From: [Mycobacterium] manitobense
GTDB lineage: Bacteria; Actinomycetota; Actinomycetes; Mycobacteriales; Mycobacteriaceae
Direction: 5' to 3'
Assembly: GCF_025821665.1 (NCBI RefSeq)
Contig: NZ_JACKSJ010000208.1
Location: forward strand, 1 to 39,292
DNA length: 39,292 nt
Part shown: in pieces, positions 31,214-39,292 of the stretch
Numbering within the stretch: position 1 is the first letter of the stretch
Layout: the number at the start of each line of letters is the position of its first letter
Made by a program: the position numbers and the translations under genes
Notes under the pieces: model-generated
Told to the model about the DNA's origin: nothing
Seen by the model: only the letters and a program-made list of their open reading frames with translations
The model's database searches: none

Positions 31214-31777
31214 ATGGCCAGTGTCGTTTCTCGGGAAGCGTACTTCGAGACCGGCCTCGATGTGCTCTCCGAACTGGGGTACGGCGGGCTCAAACTCGCC
31301 GAGGTGTGCAACCGTCTCGGTGTCACCACCGGCTCCTTCTACCACTACTTTCCCAGCTGGCCCGCCTACACCAAGGACCTCGTCGCGCACTGGCGGCAGG
31401 CCCGCACGACCGGGGTGGTCGACGCCGTCCGCGCCGAACCCGACCCGCGCCGGCGCATCGACACCCTGGTGCAGGAGGCGCTGGTGCTGCCGCACAGCGC
31501 CGAGGCCGCCATCCGGGTGTGGAGCTCGCTGGACCCCGAGGTGTACGCCGTGCAGTCCGCGGTGGACAAGCAGCGCTACGACATCATGTTCGAGTCCGCC
31601 TATGAGGTCCTCCAGGACAAGCGCCAGGCCGAGGTGTTCGCCGCCTGGAGCGTCTACATCCTGATCGGCTACGAGCAGACCGCCCTGCCCCGCGACATCC
31701 CCGCGCTGAACTGGATCGCCGACCAGCTGCTCGAGGCGCTGGACTCCGGCCGCTTCGCGACGGTGCCGCCCGCCTGA
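31214..31777 (+). CDS. TetR-family transcriptional regulator
   Basis: 187 residues. The helix-turn-helix is LAEVCNRLGVTTGSFYHYFPSW, a good TetR recognition helix. The C-terminal effector domain includes RIDTLVQEALVLPHSAEAAIRVW and RQAEVFAAWSVYILIGYEQ. The frame is open 26 codons upstream without a better start. The FUSC-type transporter gene starts 20 bases downstream on the same strand, so it probably regulates that transporter. The ligand is unknown. Confidence 0.88.
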   Translation: MASVVSREAYFETGLDVLSELGYGGLKLAEVCNRLGVTTGSFYHYFPSWPAYTKDLVAHWRQARTTGVVDAVRAEPDPRRRIDTLVQEALVLPHSAEAAIRVWSSLDPEVYAVQSAVDKQRYDIMFESAYEVLQDKRQAEVFAAWSVYILIGYEQTALPRDIPALNWIADQLLEALDSGRFATVPPA

Positions 31778-31783
31778 CCGGTC

Positions 31784-31789
31784 TACCAT
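31784..31789 (+). promoter_or_regulatory. Possible -10 box before FUSC gene
   Basis: TACCAT, eight bases before ATG 31798. It could give the transporter its own near-leaderless transcript. Confidence 0.35.
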
Positions 31790-31797
31790 CGGCGGGC

Positions 31798-33945
31798 ATG
31801 CTGACTCCGGGCGGTCTGTGGCGCCGGGGATCCGACCGGATCCGTCAGCGCGACCCGGAGCGCGACGCCCTGAGGCGGGCCGCCCGGGCGGCCATCATCC
31901 TGCCCACGGCCGCCGCAGTCAGCTTCACCGTCGGCGCCGGGTCGCAGACCCCCCTCTTCACGATCTTCGGCTCGGTGGCACTGCTGATCCTCGTGGACTT
32001 CCCGGGCAACCGGCCCGCCCGCGCACTGGCCTACGGCGGGCTCGGATTCAACGGCGCGGTGCTCATCACCGTCGGCACGCTGGTGTCGCCGCACCCATGG
32101 CTGAGCGTGGCGATGATGTTCGTGCTCGGCGTGGTGGTGATGTTCTCCGGGGTGCTCAGCGAAATCGTGGCGGCAGGCCAGCGCGCCACCCTGATGCTGT
32201 TCGTGCTGCCGGCGTGCACCCCGCCCGGGCCCATCGGCGAGCGGCTACTGGGCTGGCTGATCGCGCTCGCAGTGTGCGTGCCCGCGGCCCTGTTCCTCTT
32301 CCCCCCGCAGCACCATGACGATCTGCGGCGCCATGCCGCCAAGGTGTGCCGCACGCTGGCCGACAGCCTCGAGGGTGCGGCGGGCACGCGCGACGTCACC
32401 CGGGCGATGAACGCGCTGTGGGACAACTTCGTCAACGCCGACTTCCGGCCGGTCGCCCTGACCGCCGGGAGCCGGGCGCTGGTCCGCGTCGTCGACGATC
32501 TCGGCTGGCTGTCCGACCGCCTGACTGCCGACACCGGAGCCCTGTTGGGTGACATGAAACCGCCGATCGTCCGGGTGCTGCGCGACGCGGCGGCGGTGCT
32601 GCGCATCTCCGACCGCGACGAGCGGGCGGCGCGCACCGCCGACCTCGACACCGCGCTGACCGAACTGCGGGCGGTGGCCCAGGGCCGCTACCGCGAGGAC
32701 ATCGAGCAGATCCTCGCCGTGCCCGACGACGCGACGGCGCTCGCGGTGGGCCAGACGCTGCTCGCGCGGCGCACCTTCTCGGCGACCGTCGGGGTGACCG
32801 GCCGGATCATCCGCAACGCCGCACTGGCCGACGCCAGGCCGGTGTGGGCCCGCGTGCTGGGCCGCCGGCTGCCCGCGACCGGTGCGGCGGACTGGGTGAT
32901 GCCCGAGACGACGGCCGTCGCCGCGATCACCAAGGGCTTCCTGGCGACACGGGCGGTGGTGCTGCGAAACAGCCTGCGCACCGGGCTCGGGTTGGCACTC
33001 GCGGTCGCCGTCACCCACCTGTTCCCCGTCGAGCACGGCTTCTGGGTGGTGCTCGGCGCCATGTCGGTGTTGCGCAGCAGTGCGCTGACCACCGGCACGC
33101 GGGTGCTGCGCGCGGTGGCGGGCACCGGGATCGGTTTCGTCGTCGGCGTCGTCGTCATCGAGCTGGTCGGTGTGGACCACGCGGTGATGTGGCTGCTGCT
33201 GCCGCTGGTCGCCTTCGGTTCGGCGTGGGTGCCCGAGGTGGCGTCGTTCATCGCCGGGCAGGCGGCGTTCACGATGATGGTGCTGATCATCTTCAACCTC
33301 ATCCAGCCGACGGGCTGGTCCGTGGGCCTCATCCGGGTCGAGGACGTGGTGGTGGGAGCACTCGTCGGCGTCAGTGTCTCGCTGCTGCTGTGGCCGCGCG
33401 GGGCCTCGGCGGCGGTGTCGGCGTCGGTGCGCAGGGCCACCATCGCCGGAGCCGACCTGCTCAAGGCCGGGGTGCTGCGGGTCACCCGCGGCGCCTCCGA
33501 AGACGCCACCGACCGGGTGATCGCACTCAGTCATGACGCGCTGCAGGCGTCCCGCACACTCGACGACGCCGTGCGGCAGTACCTCTCCGAGAACCGCAGC
33601 GACAGCGACGCACGCGCGCCGGTGGTCGGGGCGGCGAACCGGGCGATCCGGATACGCGCTGCCGCTGAGCTGGTCGCCGACATCGTCCCGCCGCCGCTGG
33701 GGGTCTACCCCCGCACCCGCAGGGTCCTCGAGACCCACGCCGACCTGGTCAGTCTGCGGCTGCTCGGCCGGCCGGTGGCGCAGTCCCTCTCGCCGATCAG
33801 CGACGACTTCGTCGGTGCGCTGCGGGCCGAGGCGGGCGCCGACGACCTGGCCGTGTCGGCGGCGCTGCCGCTGGTCACCGTCGCCGCCCACCTCGGTGAG
33901 CTGGAACTGCTCTACCCGAAGCAGGCGGCGCCGGTGAAGCGCTAG
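31798..33945 (+). CDS. FUSC-family membrane protein (aromatic acid exporter-like)
   Basis: 715 residues with two halves, each a cluster of predicted membrane helices followed by a soluble helical segment: helices at ~35-170, soluble ~170-370, helices at ~385-535, soluble to the end. This is the usual YccC/FUSC (fusaric acid resistance/AaeB-like) layout, and LVDFPGNRPARALAYGGLGF and VLGAMSVLRSSALTTGTRVL match the family pattern. Such proteins export aromatic acids or related toxic compounds. The neighbouring TetR gene supports inducible efflux. The stop codon interleaves with that of the convergent pirin gene (CTAG). Confidence 0.85.
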   Translation: MLTPGGLWRRGSDRIRQRDPERDALRRAARAAIILPTAAAVSFTVGAGSQTPLFTIFGSVALLILVDFPGNRPARALAYGGLGFNGAVLITVGTLVSPHPWLSVAMMFVLGVVVMFSGVLSEIVAAGQRATLMLFVLPACTPPGPIGERLLGWLIALAVCVPAALFLFPPQHHDDLRRHAAKVCRTLADSLEGAAGTRDVTRAMNALWDNFVNADFRPVALTAGSRALVRVVDDLGWLSDRLTADTGALLGDMKPPIVRVLRDAAAVLRISDRDERAARTADLDTALTELRAVAQGRYREDIEQILAVPDDATALAVGQTLLARRTFSATVGVTGRIIRNAALADARPVWARVLGRRLPATGAADWVMPETTAVAAITKGFLATRAVVLRNSLRTGLGLALAVAVTHLFPVEHGFWVVLGAMSVLRSSALTTGTRVLRAVAGTGIGFVVGVVVIELVGVDHAVMWLLLPLVAFGSAWVPEVASFIAGQAAFTMMVLIIFNLIQPTGWSVGLIRVEDVVVGALVGVSVSLLLWPRGASAAVSASVRRATIAGADLLKAGVLRVTRGASEDATDRVIALSHDALQASRTLDDAVRQYLSENRSDSDARAPVVGAANRAIRIRAAAELVADIVPPPLGVYPRTRRVLETHADLVSLRLLGRPVAQSLSPISDDFVGALRAEAGADDLAVSAALPLVTVAAHLGELELLYPKQAAPVKR

Positions 33946-34910
33946 CCCCGGTGGGGCATCAGGGCACCGGGCGGGATCTCTCCGAACTTGCCGGCCTGGT
34001 AGTCCTCGACGGCCTGGATCAGCTCGGACTTCGAGCTCATCACGAACGGTCCGTAGTGGAACACCGGCTCGCGGATCGGCCTGCCGCCGAGCAGCAGCAC
34101 CTCCAGGGCGGGCCGGTTCGAATCCTGGACGTCGTTGGCGGACAGCGCGATCCGGTCGCCGGGACCGAGCACCGCCAGTTGGCCATGTTCGATGGGATGG
34201 CCGACGGGGCCCACCCTGCCGCGCCCGGACAGCACGTAGACCAGGGCGTTGTAGTCACGGTTCCACGGCAGGCTCAGCTGTGCGCCGGGCTGAACCGTGG
34301 TGTGCGCGAGCGTGATCGGCGTGTGGGTGGAGCCCGGGCCGCGATGGTCGTCGACGTCTCCGGCGATGACGCGCACCAGCGCGCCGCCGTCCTGCGACGC
34401 CAGCAGCGCCACGTCACCACCCTCGATCGACTGGTAGCGGGGTGCGGCGAACTTGTCCCTGCGCGGCAGGTTCACCCACAGCTGGACGCCGTGGAACACC
34501 CCGCCGCTCTCCACGAGTTCGGCGGGCGGCGTCTCGATGTGCAGGATCCCGGAACCGGCCGTCATCCACTGGGTGGCGCCGTCGGTGATCAGACCGCCAC
34601 CGCCGTGGGAGTCCTGATGGGCGAACCGGCCGTCGATCATGTAGGTCACGGTCTCGAAGCCGCGGTGCGGATGCCAGTCGGTGCCGCGCGGTTCACCGGG
34701 CTCGTACTCCACCTCCCCCATCTGATCCATGTGGATGAAGGGGTCGAGGTCGGCGGCGCTGACTCCGGCGAAGGCGCGGACGACCGGGAATCCCTCGCCC
34801 TCGTAGCCACGGGGGCCGGTGGTGATCGATCGGACGGGGCGGTCGGTGTCGGTGGGCGAGGGCGGGCTCACCCGGGTCAGGGTTAGGGTGTCGGCTGTGA
34901 TGGCGGGCAT
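33942..34910 (-). CDS. Pirin-family protein (bicupin)
   Basis: 322 residues. The N-terminal cupin has FIHMDQMGEVEYEPGEPRG, TDWHPHRGFETVTYMIDG and GLITDGATQWMTAGSGILHIE. The histidines of HPHRGFE and the later H and E are the metal ligands of pirin, which binds iron and in some members has quercetin dioxygenase activity. The C-terminal pirin domain follows (SLPWNRDYNALVYVLSGRG, PVFHYGPFVM). ATG 34910 is used; a 12-bp palindrome GGACTGCAGTCC lies 14 bases upstream. It is convergent with the FUSC gene. The cellular role in mycobacteria is not established. Confidence 0.92.
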   Translation of the reverse strand: MPAITADTLTLTRVSPPSPTDTDRPVRSITTGPRGYEGEGFPVVRAFAGVSAADLDPFIHMDQMGEVEYEPGEPRGTDWHPHRGFETVTYMIDGRFAHQDSHGGGGLITDGATQWMTAGSGILHIETPPAELVESGGVFHGVQLWVNLPRRDKFAAPRYQSIEGGDVALLASQDGGALVRVIAGDVDDHRGPGSTHTPITLAHTTVQPGAQLSLPWNRDYNALVYVLSGRGRVGPVGHPIEHGQLAVLGPGDRIALSANDVQDSNRPALEVLLLGGRPIREPVFHYGPFVMSSKSELIQAVEDYQAGKFGEIPPGALMPHRG

Positions 34911-35226
34911 GTTCGGGGTAACCGGACTGCAGTCCAGATCATTCCCGAATAGACAGATGCGTCAACCGGCCGTGCCTCGGCGGGCCAGGATTTGTGTTTG
35001 CCGACCCGGGCGGACGTGCGCCCGGCCGCGGAGTGCGCGGGCAGTGGCTCCCGCCGGCGAAAGAAAGCGCAGTCGACCCCCGTTCGTTGCGCATAGGATT
35101 GCCCTCGGACCATCGGTCGGGCGTCCTGAAGTGAGACGACGGCCCGCTGCCGGGCCGGCAGCAGGTTTGCTGTGTAGTGACGGGCCTGCCGCGAGCCGGC
35201 TATTCGACAAGGGGGGTGTGTAGCGC
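34911..35226. other. Divergent intergenic region, pirin / mycP1
   Basis: A 316-base region without a convincing gene. It contains the perfect palindrome GGACTGCAGTCC (34924-34935) near the pirin start, a TAGGAT box (35094-35099) that could be the -10 for mycP1 with a leader of about 120 bases, and the inverted pair GCTGCCGG/CCGGCAGC (35146-35162), which may fold in that leader. A G-run before mycP1 (35211-35217) may serve as a ribosome site. Confidence 0.5.
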
Positions 35227-36573
35227 GTGCGTCGCATCGGTGTGCTGCTGGCAGCACTGTTGTTGGCCTTCGTGAGCGCGCCACCGGCGTCGGCGATCGA
35301 ACCGCCGTCGATCGATGCTGCCGCCCTCCCGCCCGACGAGACCGGCCCGGACAGTCCCACCGAGCTGCGCGCCGAGTGTGCGGCGCCGACGACGTTCCCG
35401 AACTCGAACTTCGCCGACAAGCCGTGGCCCAACAACTACCTGAGGCTGGCCGAGGCGCAGAAGTTCGCCACCGGCAAGGGCATCACGGTCGCCGTGATCG
35501 ACACCGGCGTGATGGGCTCCCCACGGGTGCCCGCCGAACCCGGCGGCGATTTCGTCGACGCCGGGGGCAACGGCATGAACGACTGCGACGCCCACGGCAC
35601 GCTGACCGCGTCGATCATCGGCGGACGGCCGTCGCCGACGGACGGATTCATCGGTGTCGCACCGGATGTCCGCATCCTGTCCCTGCGTCAGACCTCGGCG
35701 GCGTGGCAGCCCGTCGGCTCCCGCCAGGATCCCAACGACCCGAACACGACGAAGACCGCGGGCTCACTGCGCAGCCTGGCCCGCGCGGTGGTGCACGCGG
35801 CCAATCTGGGCGCCCAGGTGATCAACATCAGCGAGGCCGCCTGCTACAAGGTGACCCGCCGGATCAACGAGACCAGCCTCGGCGCGGCGGTCAACTACGC
35901 GGTCAACGTCAAGAAGGCCGTGATTGTGGTGGCCGCGGGCAACACCGGTCAGGACTGCAGCCAGAATCCGCCGCCCGACCCCGCGGTGCCTGCGGACCCG
36001 CGCGGCTGGGACGAGGTGCAGACCATCGTCAGCCCCGCCTGGTACTCACCCCTGGTGCTCACCGTCGGCGGCATCAACGAGAACGGCCAGCCCAGCGACT
36101 TCTCGATGTCGGGACCGTGGGTCGGTGCGGCCGCGCCCGCGGCGAACATCATCGCGCTCGGCTATGACGGCAACCCGGTCAACGCGCTCAACGGCGACGA
36201 CGGACCGGTGCCGATCGGTGGGACGTCGTTCGCCGCCGCCTACGTGTCCGGACTCGCCGCCATGGTCAAACAGCGGTACCCGGACTTGACTCCCGCACAG
36301 GTGATCAACCGCATCACCGCCACCTCCCGCCATCCCGGCGGCGGCGTCGACAACTACGTCGGCGCGGGGGTCATCGACCCGGTCGCGGCGCTGACCTGGG
36401 ACCTGCCCGCCGGACCCGAGGCCGTGCCGTTCCGCGTCAAGCAGATCCCCCCGCCGGTGTACATCCCGCCGCCGGACCGCGGACCGATCACCTGGGTGGT
36501 GATCAGCGGCGTCGGCCTCGCCCTGGTGCTCGGCCTCGGCGCCATGACCCGGCGGGCACTGAGGCGGCGATGA
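35227..36573 (+). CDS. mycP1: Mycosin-1, membrane-anchored subtilase of ESX-1
   Basis: 448 residues. A signal sequence (LLAALLLAFVSAPPASA) precedes a subtilisin domain with catalytic triad D92 (VAVIDTGV), H123 (CDAHGTLTASI) and S334 (GGTSFAAAYVSG). The N-terminal extension with PSIDAAALPPDETGPDSPTE and a C-terminal helix followed by RRALRRR are mycosin features. It closely tracks the M. tuberculosis MycP1 sequence as I remember it (446 residues). Mycosins stabilise the type VII secretion complex at the membrane, and MycP1 cleaves EspB. GTG start at 35227; eccE1 overlaps its stop (ATGA). Confidence 0.97.
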   Translation: MRRIGVLLAALLLAFVSAPPASAIEPPSIDAAALPPDETGPDSPTELRAECAAPTTFPNSNFADKPWPNNYLRLAEAQKFATGKGITVAVIDTGVMGSPRVPAEPGGDFVDAGGNGMNDCDAHGTLTASIIGGRPSPTDGFIGVAPDVRILSLRQTSAAWQPVGSRQDPNDPNTTKTAGSLRSLARAVVHAANLGAQVINISEAACYKVTRRINETSLGAAVNYAVNVKKAVIVVAAGNTGQDCSQNPPPDPAVPADPRGWDEVQTIVSPAWYSPLVLTVGGINENGQPSDFSMSGPWVGAAAPAANIIALGYDGNPVNALNGDDGPVPIGGTSFAAAYVSGLAAMVKQRYPDLTPAQVINRITATSRHPGGGVDNYVGAGVIDPVAALTWDLPAGPEAVPFRVKQIPPPVYIPPPDRGPITWVVISGVGLALVLGLGAMTRRALRRR

Positions 36574-37967
36574 GAAAGCTGTTCTCCGCGTTCGGCATCC
36601 GGTTCAGCACCGGCCACGCGATCGCCGCGGCGGTGCTGATCCCGGCAATCGTTGCCGTGTTGCTGCCACTGAATCAGCTGTGGACGGCGGTCGGGGTGTC
36701 GGTGCTGATCGCGCTGCTGGCCGTGTTGACGGTCCGCGGCAGGCGGATCACCGGGTGGATCGCCGCGCTGTTCTCCTGGCGGCGCCGCCACCGCACGGTG
36801 CCGCAGCAGCCGTCGGTGCCCGCGGTCGGCAGCACGGTGCTGCCCGGAGACCACGTCGCCGTCCGCTGGCAGGGCGAACATCTGGTCGCCGCAATCGAAC
36901 TCGTGCCCCGACCGTTCACCCCGACCGTCATCGTGAACGGCAGCGCGGTCACCGACGACGTCGTCGACACCCGGCTGATCGAACAGCTGGTGGTCGCGCA
37001 CTGTCCCGAACTCGAGGCCGACGTCGTGTCGGCCGGCTACCGGGTCGGCCGGACGGCGCCTGCCAGCCTGGTCGCGCTGTACGAACAGGTCATCGGCCCG
37101 TACCCGGTACCGGCGAACCGGCGGACGTGGATCGTGCTCCGAGCCGACCCCGCACTCACCGAGAAGCCGGCCCGCCGCCGCGACGAAGGGGTGGCCGGAC
37201 ATGCCCGGTACCTCGTCGCATCGGCGACGCGGCTGGCGGATCAATTGTCGAGCAACGGCGTCGACGCCCGTTGCGCGCGCAGCTTCGACGACTTCGACCG
37301 GGCGACCGAGATCAGCTTCGAACGCGAAACGTGGTCGACGATCAAGGGCCGCAGCACCTTCACCGCCGCGTACACCGCGCCCGGCGGACCCAACGTGTGG
37401 TGGTCGGCCCGGGCCGACCACACGATCACCCGGATGCGGATCATGCCCGGGATGGCGCCCACCACCACGGTGCTGCTGACCACGCTGGCCACCCCGACGA
37501 CGCCGCGCGGATTCTCCTGCCTGTTCGGCGGTCAGCGGGCGGCGCTGCAGGGCATCAGTCCGGTCAGCGACAAGCACTACGAGCTGCCGATCGGCTCCGC
37601 CGGCGTGCTGATCGGGGAGACCAACGACCGCTACCCGGTGTACATGCCGTTCGACGACGTCGACGTCAGCATCAACCTCGGCGACGCCCGGCTGTTCACC
37701 CAGTTCGTGGTCCGCGCGGCCGCCGCGGGGGCGGTGGTGACGCTGCGCCCGCAGTTCCAGGAGTTCGCCGGACTGATCAACGGGCGCATCGGCCCCGAGG
37801 CCAAGGTCGCGTGGCCCAACGCGACCACCTACCTCGGCCCTCACCTGGGTATCGGCCGAGTGATCATGCGCCACAACTTCATCGACACCCCGCGCCACCG
37901 TCAGCTGCCGATCCAGCTGATCAACCCGCGTGAGGAGAGCCGATACCAGATGGCTCTCGAGCAGTAA
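36570..37967 (+). CDS. eccE1: ESX-1 secretion membrane component EccE1
   Basis: 465 residues. Two N-terminal membrane helices (residues ~15-55) precede GRRITGWIAALFSW and a large cytosolic domain with LPGDHVAVRWQGEHLVAAIE, RRTWIVLRADP, WWSARADHTITRMR and VAWPNATTYLGPH, all conserved with EccE1. It sits at the periphery of the EccBCDE membrane complex. The ATG overlaps the mycP1 stop. The order mycP1-eccE1-espB is that of the ESX-1 locus, which makes the system assignment firm even though the core eccB-D genes are outside the window. Confidence 0.96.
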   Translation: MRKLFSAFGIRFSTGHAIAAAVLIPAIVAVLLPLNQLWTAVGVSVLIALLAVLTVRGRRITGWIAALFSWRRRHRTVPQQPSVPAVGSTVLPGDHVAVRWQGEHLVAAIELVPRPFTPTVIVNGSAVTDDVVDTRLIEQLVVAHCPELEADVVSAGYRVGRTAPASLVALYEQVIGPYPVPANRRTWIVLRADPALTEKPARRRDEGVAGHARYLVASATRLADQLSSNGVDARCARSFDDFDRATEISFERETWSTIKGRSTFTAAYTAPGGPNVWWSARADHTITRMRIMPGMAPTTTVLLTTLATPTTPRGFSCLFGGQRAALQGISPVSDKHYELPIGSAGVLIGETNDRYPVYMPFDDVDVSINLGDARLFTQFVVRAAAAGAVVTLRPQFQEFAGLINGRIGPEAKVAWPNATTYLGPHLGIGRVIMRHNFIDTPRHRQLPIQLINPREESRYQMALEQ

Positions 37968-37978
37968 CGGAGAACACC

Positions 37979-39292
37979 ATGACGACGTTGAAAGCCGATC
38001 CGACCAGCATCCGCGCCAAGGCCACCAAGATCAACGGGGAATGGCCCGCCGTGCCCGCATCGCCCATTCCACCGGACATGCTGCAACTCGCCGGGCTTGC
38101 CATGCAGCAGGTCGCCGCGAACCACGAACGACTGCAGTCCTGCGTGGAATCCGGTAAGGCGGAGGCCGCCCGGTTGGCCGCCTGCCTGGAGGCCGCCGCA
38201 AAGGCCTACGAGCAGGTCGACGAGATCAACAAGACCGAGATCGAGTCCGGCCAGCCCTCCGGCAGCGACGCTGTGACGATCAATCCGGTTCTGCCGCCTC
38301 AGGTTCCGGCGACTGGAGGTATGTGCTACGCCGCCCCGGGCAATCCCTACGAGGAGTGGCCGACGGCGGCCGCGCAGTTGGCCTCCGCCAACATGAACGT
38401 GCTGCAGTACGCCGAGGAGATGTACGCCTTCTCCGATGCGATCACCGCACGCGCCAAGGACTTCTCCCCCGGTGACACGCACTGGGAGGGCCTCGCGGCC
38501 GAGGCCGCCGAGGGGAAGATGCGTCAGCACGAGTCTTGGCTGTACGAGGTCGCGACGAAGGCCCGGGAGATCGCCAAACAGGCGCAGGACTTCTACAACG
38601 CCCACGAGAAGGCGAAGGCCGACCACCCAGAGCCCCTCACGGGCGAGGACAACGTGGTGATGGACTTCGACGAGTACAACGCGAAACAGGTCAAGTCCGA
38701 AGGCGTCCGCGGCGTGTACTCGAACGAGGTCACGTTCACGAGTATTGACACGCCCGCGCCCCCCGAGGGCGCCTACGCGCCGACGCCCGTGTTCAAGAAG
38801 GACGTGCCGCCGCTGCCCGAGAAGGACAACGGGCAGCAGCCCGGCGGTCCGGCGGCGGGCGGTGGCGGCGGCGGCGAACAGCCCGGTGGCACCCCGGGCG
38901 AAACCCCCGCCGTGTCACCCGCCAGTGCGCAGAACGGACAGCAGACCCCGGCATCGGGTGAGCAGTCGGGCGGATCACCGTCCGGCGGACAGGGCTCCGG
39001 TGGCTCCCCGTCGGGCGGACAGGGTTCCGGCGGATCGCCCGCCGGCGGCGGTGCGCCCACCGGCCTCCCCGAGGGCCTCACCGACATGCCGACCGACCCC
39101 GCGATACGCCCGGCGTCGGCAGAACCCGCGGGTGGCGGCGGACCCGGCTCAGGCTCCGGTGGTGGTGGCGGAGGAGGCGGCGGCGGTACGCCGAACTCGC
39201 CGCTGGCTCCCGCGGCCAGCGCCGGCTCCCCATCCTCATCACCGGCCGCCGTTTCCGGCGGCGGTGCGGCGCCGGTCGGTGCCGCGGGCACC
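37979..39292 (+). CDS. espB: ESX-1 secreted protein EspB (3' end beyond window)
   Basis: The first 438 codons are present and the gene runs off the window. The N-terminal ~280 residues are a helical PE/PPE-like fold: the export motif is Y77-E-Q-V-D81, and the WxG turn is W169-E-G in THWEGLAAEA. From ~285 the protein is low-complexity Gly/Pro/Ser/Gln, including short repeats of SGGQGSGGSP (~329-355). GGAG lies six bases before the ATG, 11 bases after the eccE1 stop. In M. tuberculosis EspB is secreted by ESX-1, cleaved near its C-terminus by MycP1 and forms ring oligomers. Here two cysteines flank the first helical hairpin, unlike the M. tuberculosis sequence I remember. Confidence 0.93.
   Translation, partial: MTTLKADPTSIRAKATKINGEWPAVPASPIPPDMLQLAGLAMQQVAANHERLQSCVESGKAEAARLAACLEAAAKAYEQVDEINKTEIESGQPSGSDAVTINPVLPPQVPATGGMCYAAPGNPYEEWPTAAAQLASANMNVLQYAEEMYAFSDAITARAKDFSPGDTHWEGLAAEAAEGKMRQHESWLYEVATKAREIAKQAQDFYNAHEKAKADHPEPLTGEDNVVMDFDEYNAKQVKSEGVRGVYSNEVTFTSIDTPAPPEGAYAPTPVFKKDVPPLPEKDNGQQPGGPAAGGGGGGEQPGGTPGETPAVSPASAQNGQQTPASGEQSGGSPSGGQGSGGSPSGGQGSGGSPAGGGAPTGLPEGLTDMPTDPAIRPASAEPAGGGGPGSGSGGGGGGGGGGTPNSPLAPAASAGSPSSSPAAVSGGGAAPVGAAGT

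Noticed and set aside
36354..37898. A ~510-codon open frame on the minus strand opposite eccE1
   Set aside because: Antisense shadow of eccE1; composition is His/Arg/Asp-rich with no motif.
38960..39060. Direct repeats in espB considered as a CRISPR-like or VNTR array
   Set aside because: The repeats are in frame, without unique spacers, and encode the low-complexity Gly/Ser/Gln tail of EspB.

Overview
The window looks like chromosomal DNA of a Mycobacterium, most likely a rapid-growing (Mycolicibacterium-type) species. It is very GC-rich, many starts are GTG or TTG, many genes overlap by four bases, and many genes have a TANNNT box 6-8 bases before the start codon, as in leaderless mycobacterial transcripts. 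It carries ESX-1 genes (mycP1, eccE1, the start of espB), a PtpB-type phosphatase coupled to a FadE2-type dehydrogenase, and a TIGR00027-type methyltransferase. Several blocks match, from memory, the gene order of M. tuberculosis Rv0146-Rv0149, Rv0153c-Rv0157 and Rv3881c-Rv3883c.

Layout. 1-6202: a divergent glycan cluster with three glycosyltransferases on the minus strand and, on the plus strand, a WcbI-family protein and two more glycosyltransferases. 6294-9270: proton-translocating transhydrogenase pntA-pntB. 9392-10534: an acyl-CoA dehydrogenase. 10521-17164: a minus-strand accessory catabolic locus: DUF1116 protein, glutamine-synthetase-like ligase, class I amidotransferase-like hydrolase, NCS1 permease and LacI regulator in one tightly coupled operon, then a flavodoxin-like reductase. 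Three matching LacI-type operators (two before DUF1116, one before the reductase) tie these into a probable regulon. 17336-19584: an APH-like phosphotransferase, a methyltransferase and a LysE-type exporter. 19627-21886: a NarL-type two-component system divergent from a very small secreted histidine-rich peptide, with two palindromes between them. 22000-24026: fadE2-ptbB. 24140-29364: a six-gene minus-strand run (ALDH, SDR, quinone oxidoreductase, HAD dehalogenase, methyltransferase, DUF456). 29435-33945: a methyltransferase, two TetR regulators and a FUSC-type transporter. 33942-34910: pirin. 35227 to the end: mycP1-eccE1-espB (espB runs off the window).

The strongest candidate for an undescribed system is the LacI-controlled DUF1116/GS-like/GATase/NCS1/flavodoxin locus. 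Its gene set suggests uptake of a nitrogenous compound, gamma-glutamylation, and hydrolytic release of glutamate, but I do not recognise it as a named pathway. The second is the two-component system facing a 74-residue His-rich secreted peptide across a 22-bp perfect palindrome. No rRNA, tRNA, CRISPR array, insertion sequence or prophage was seen.
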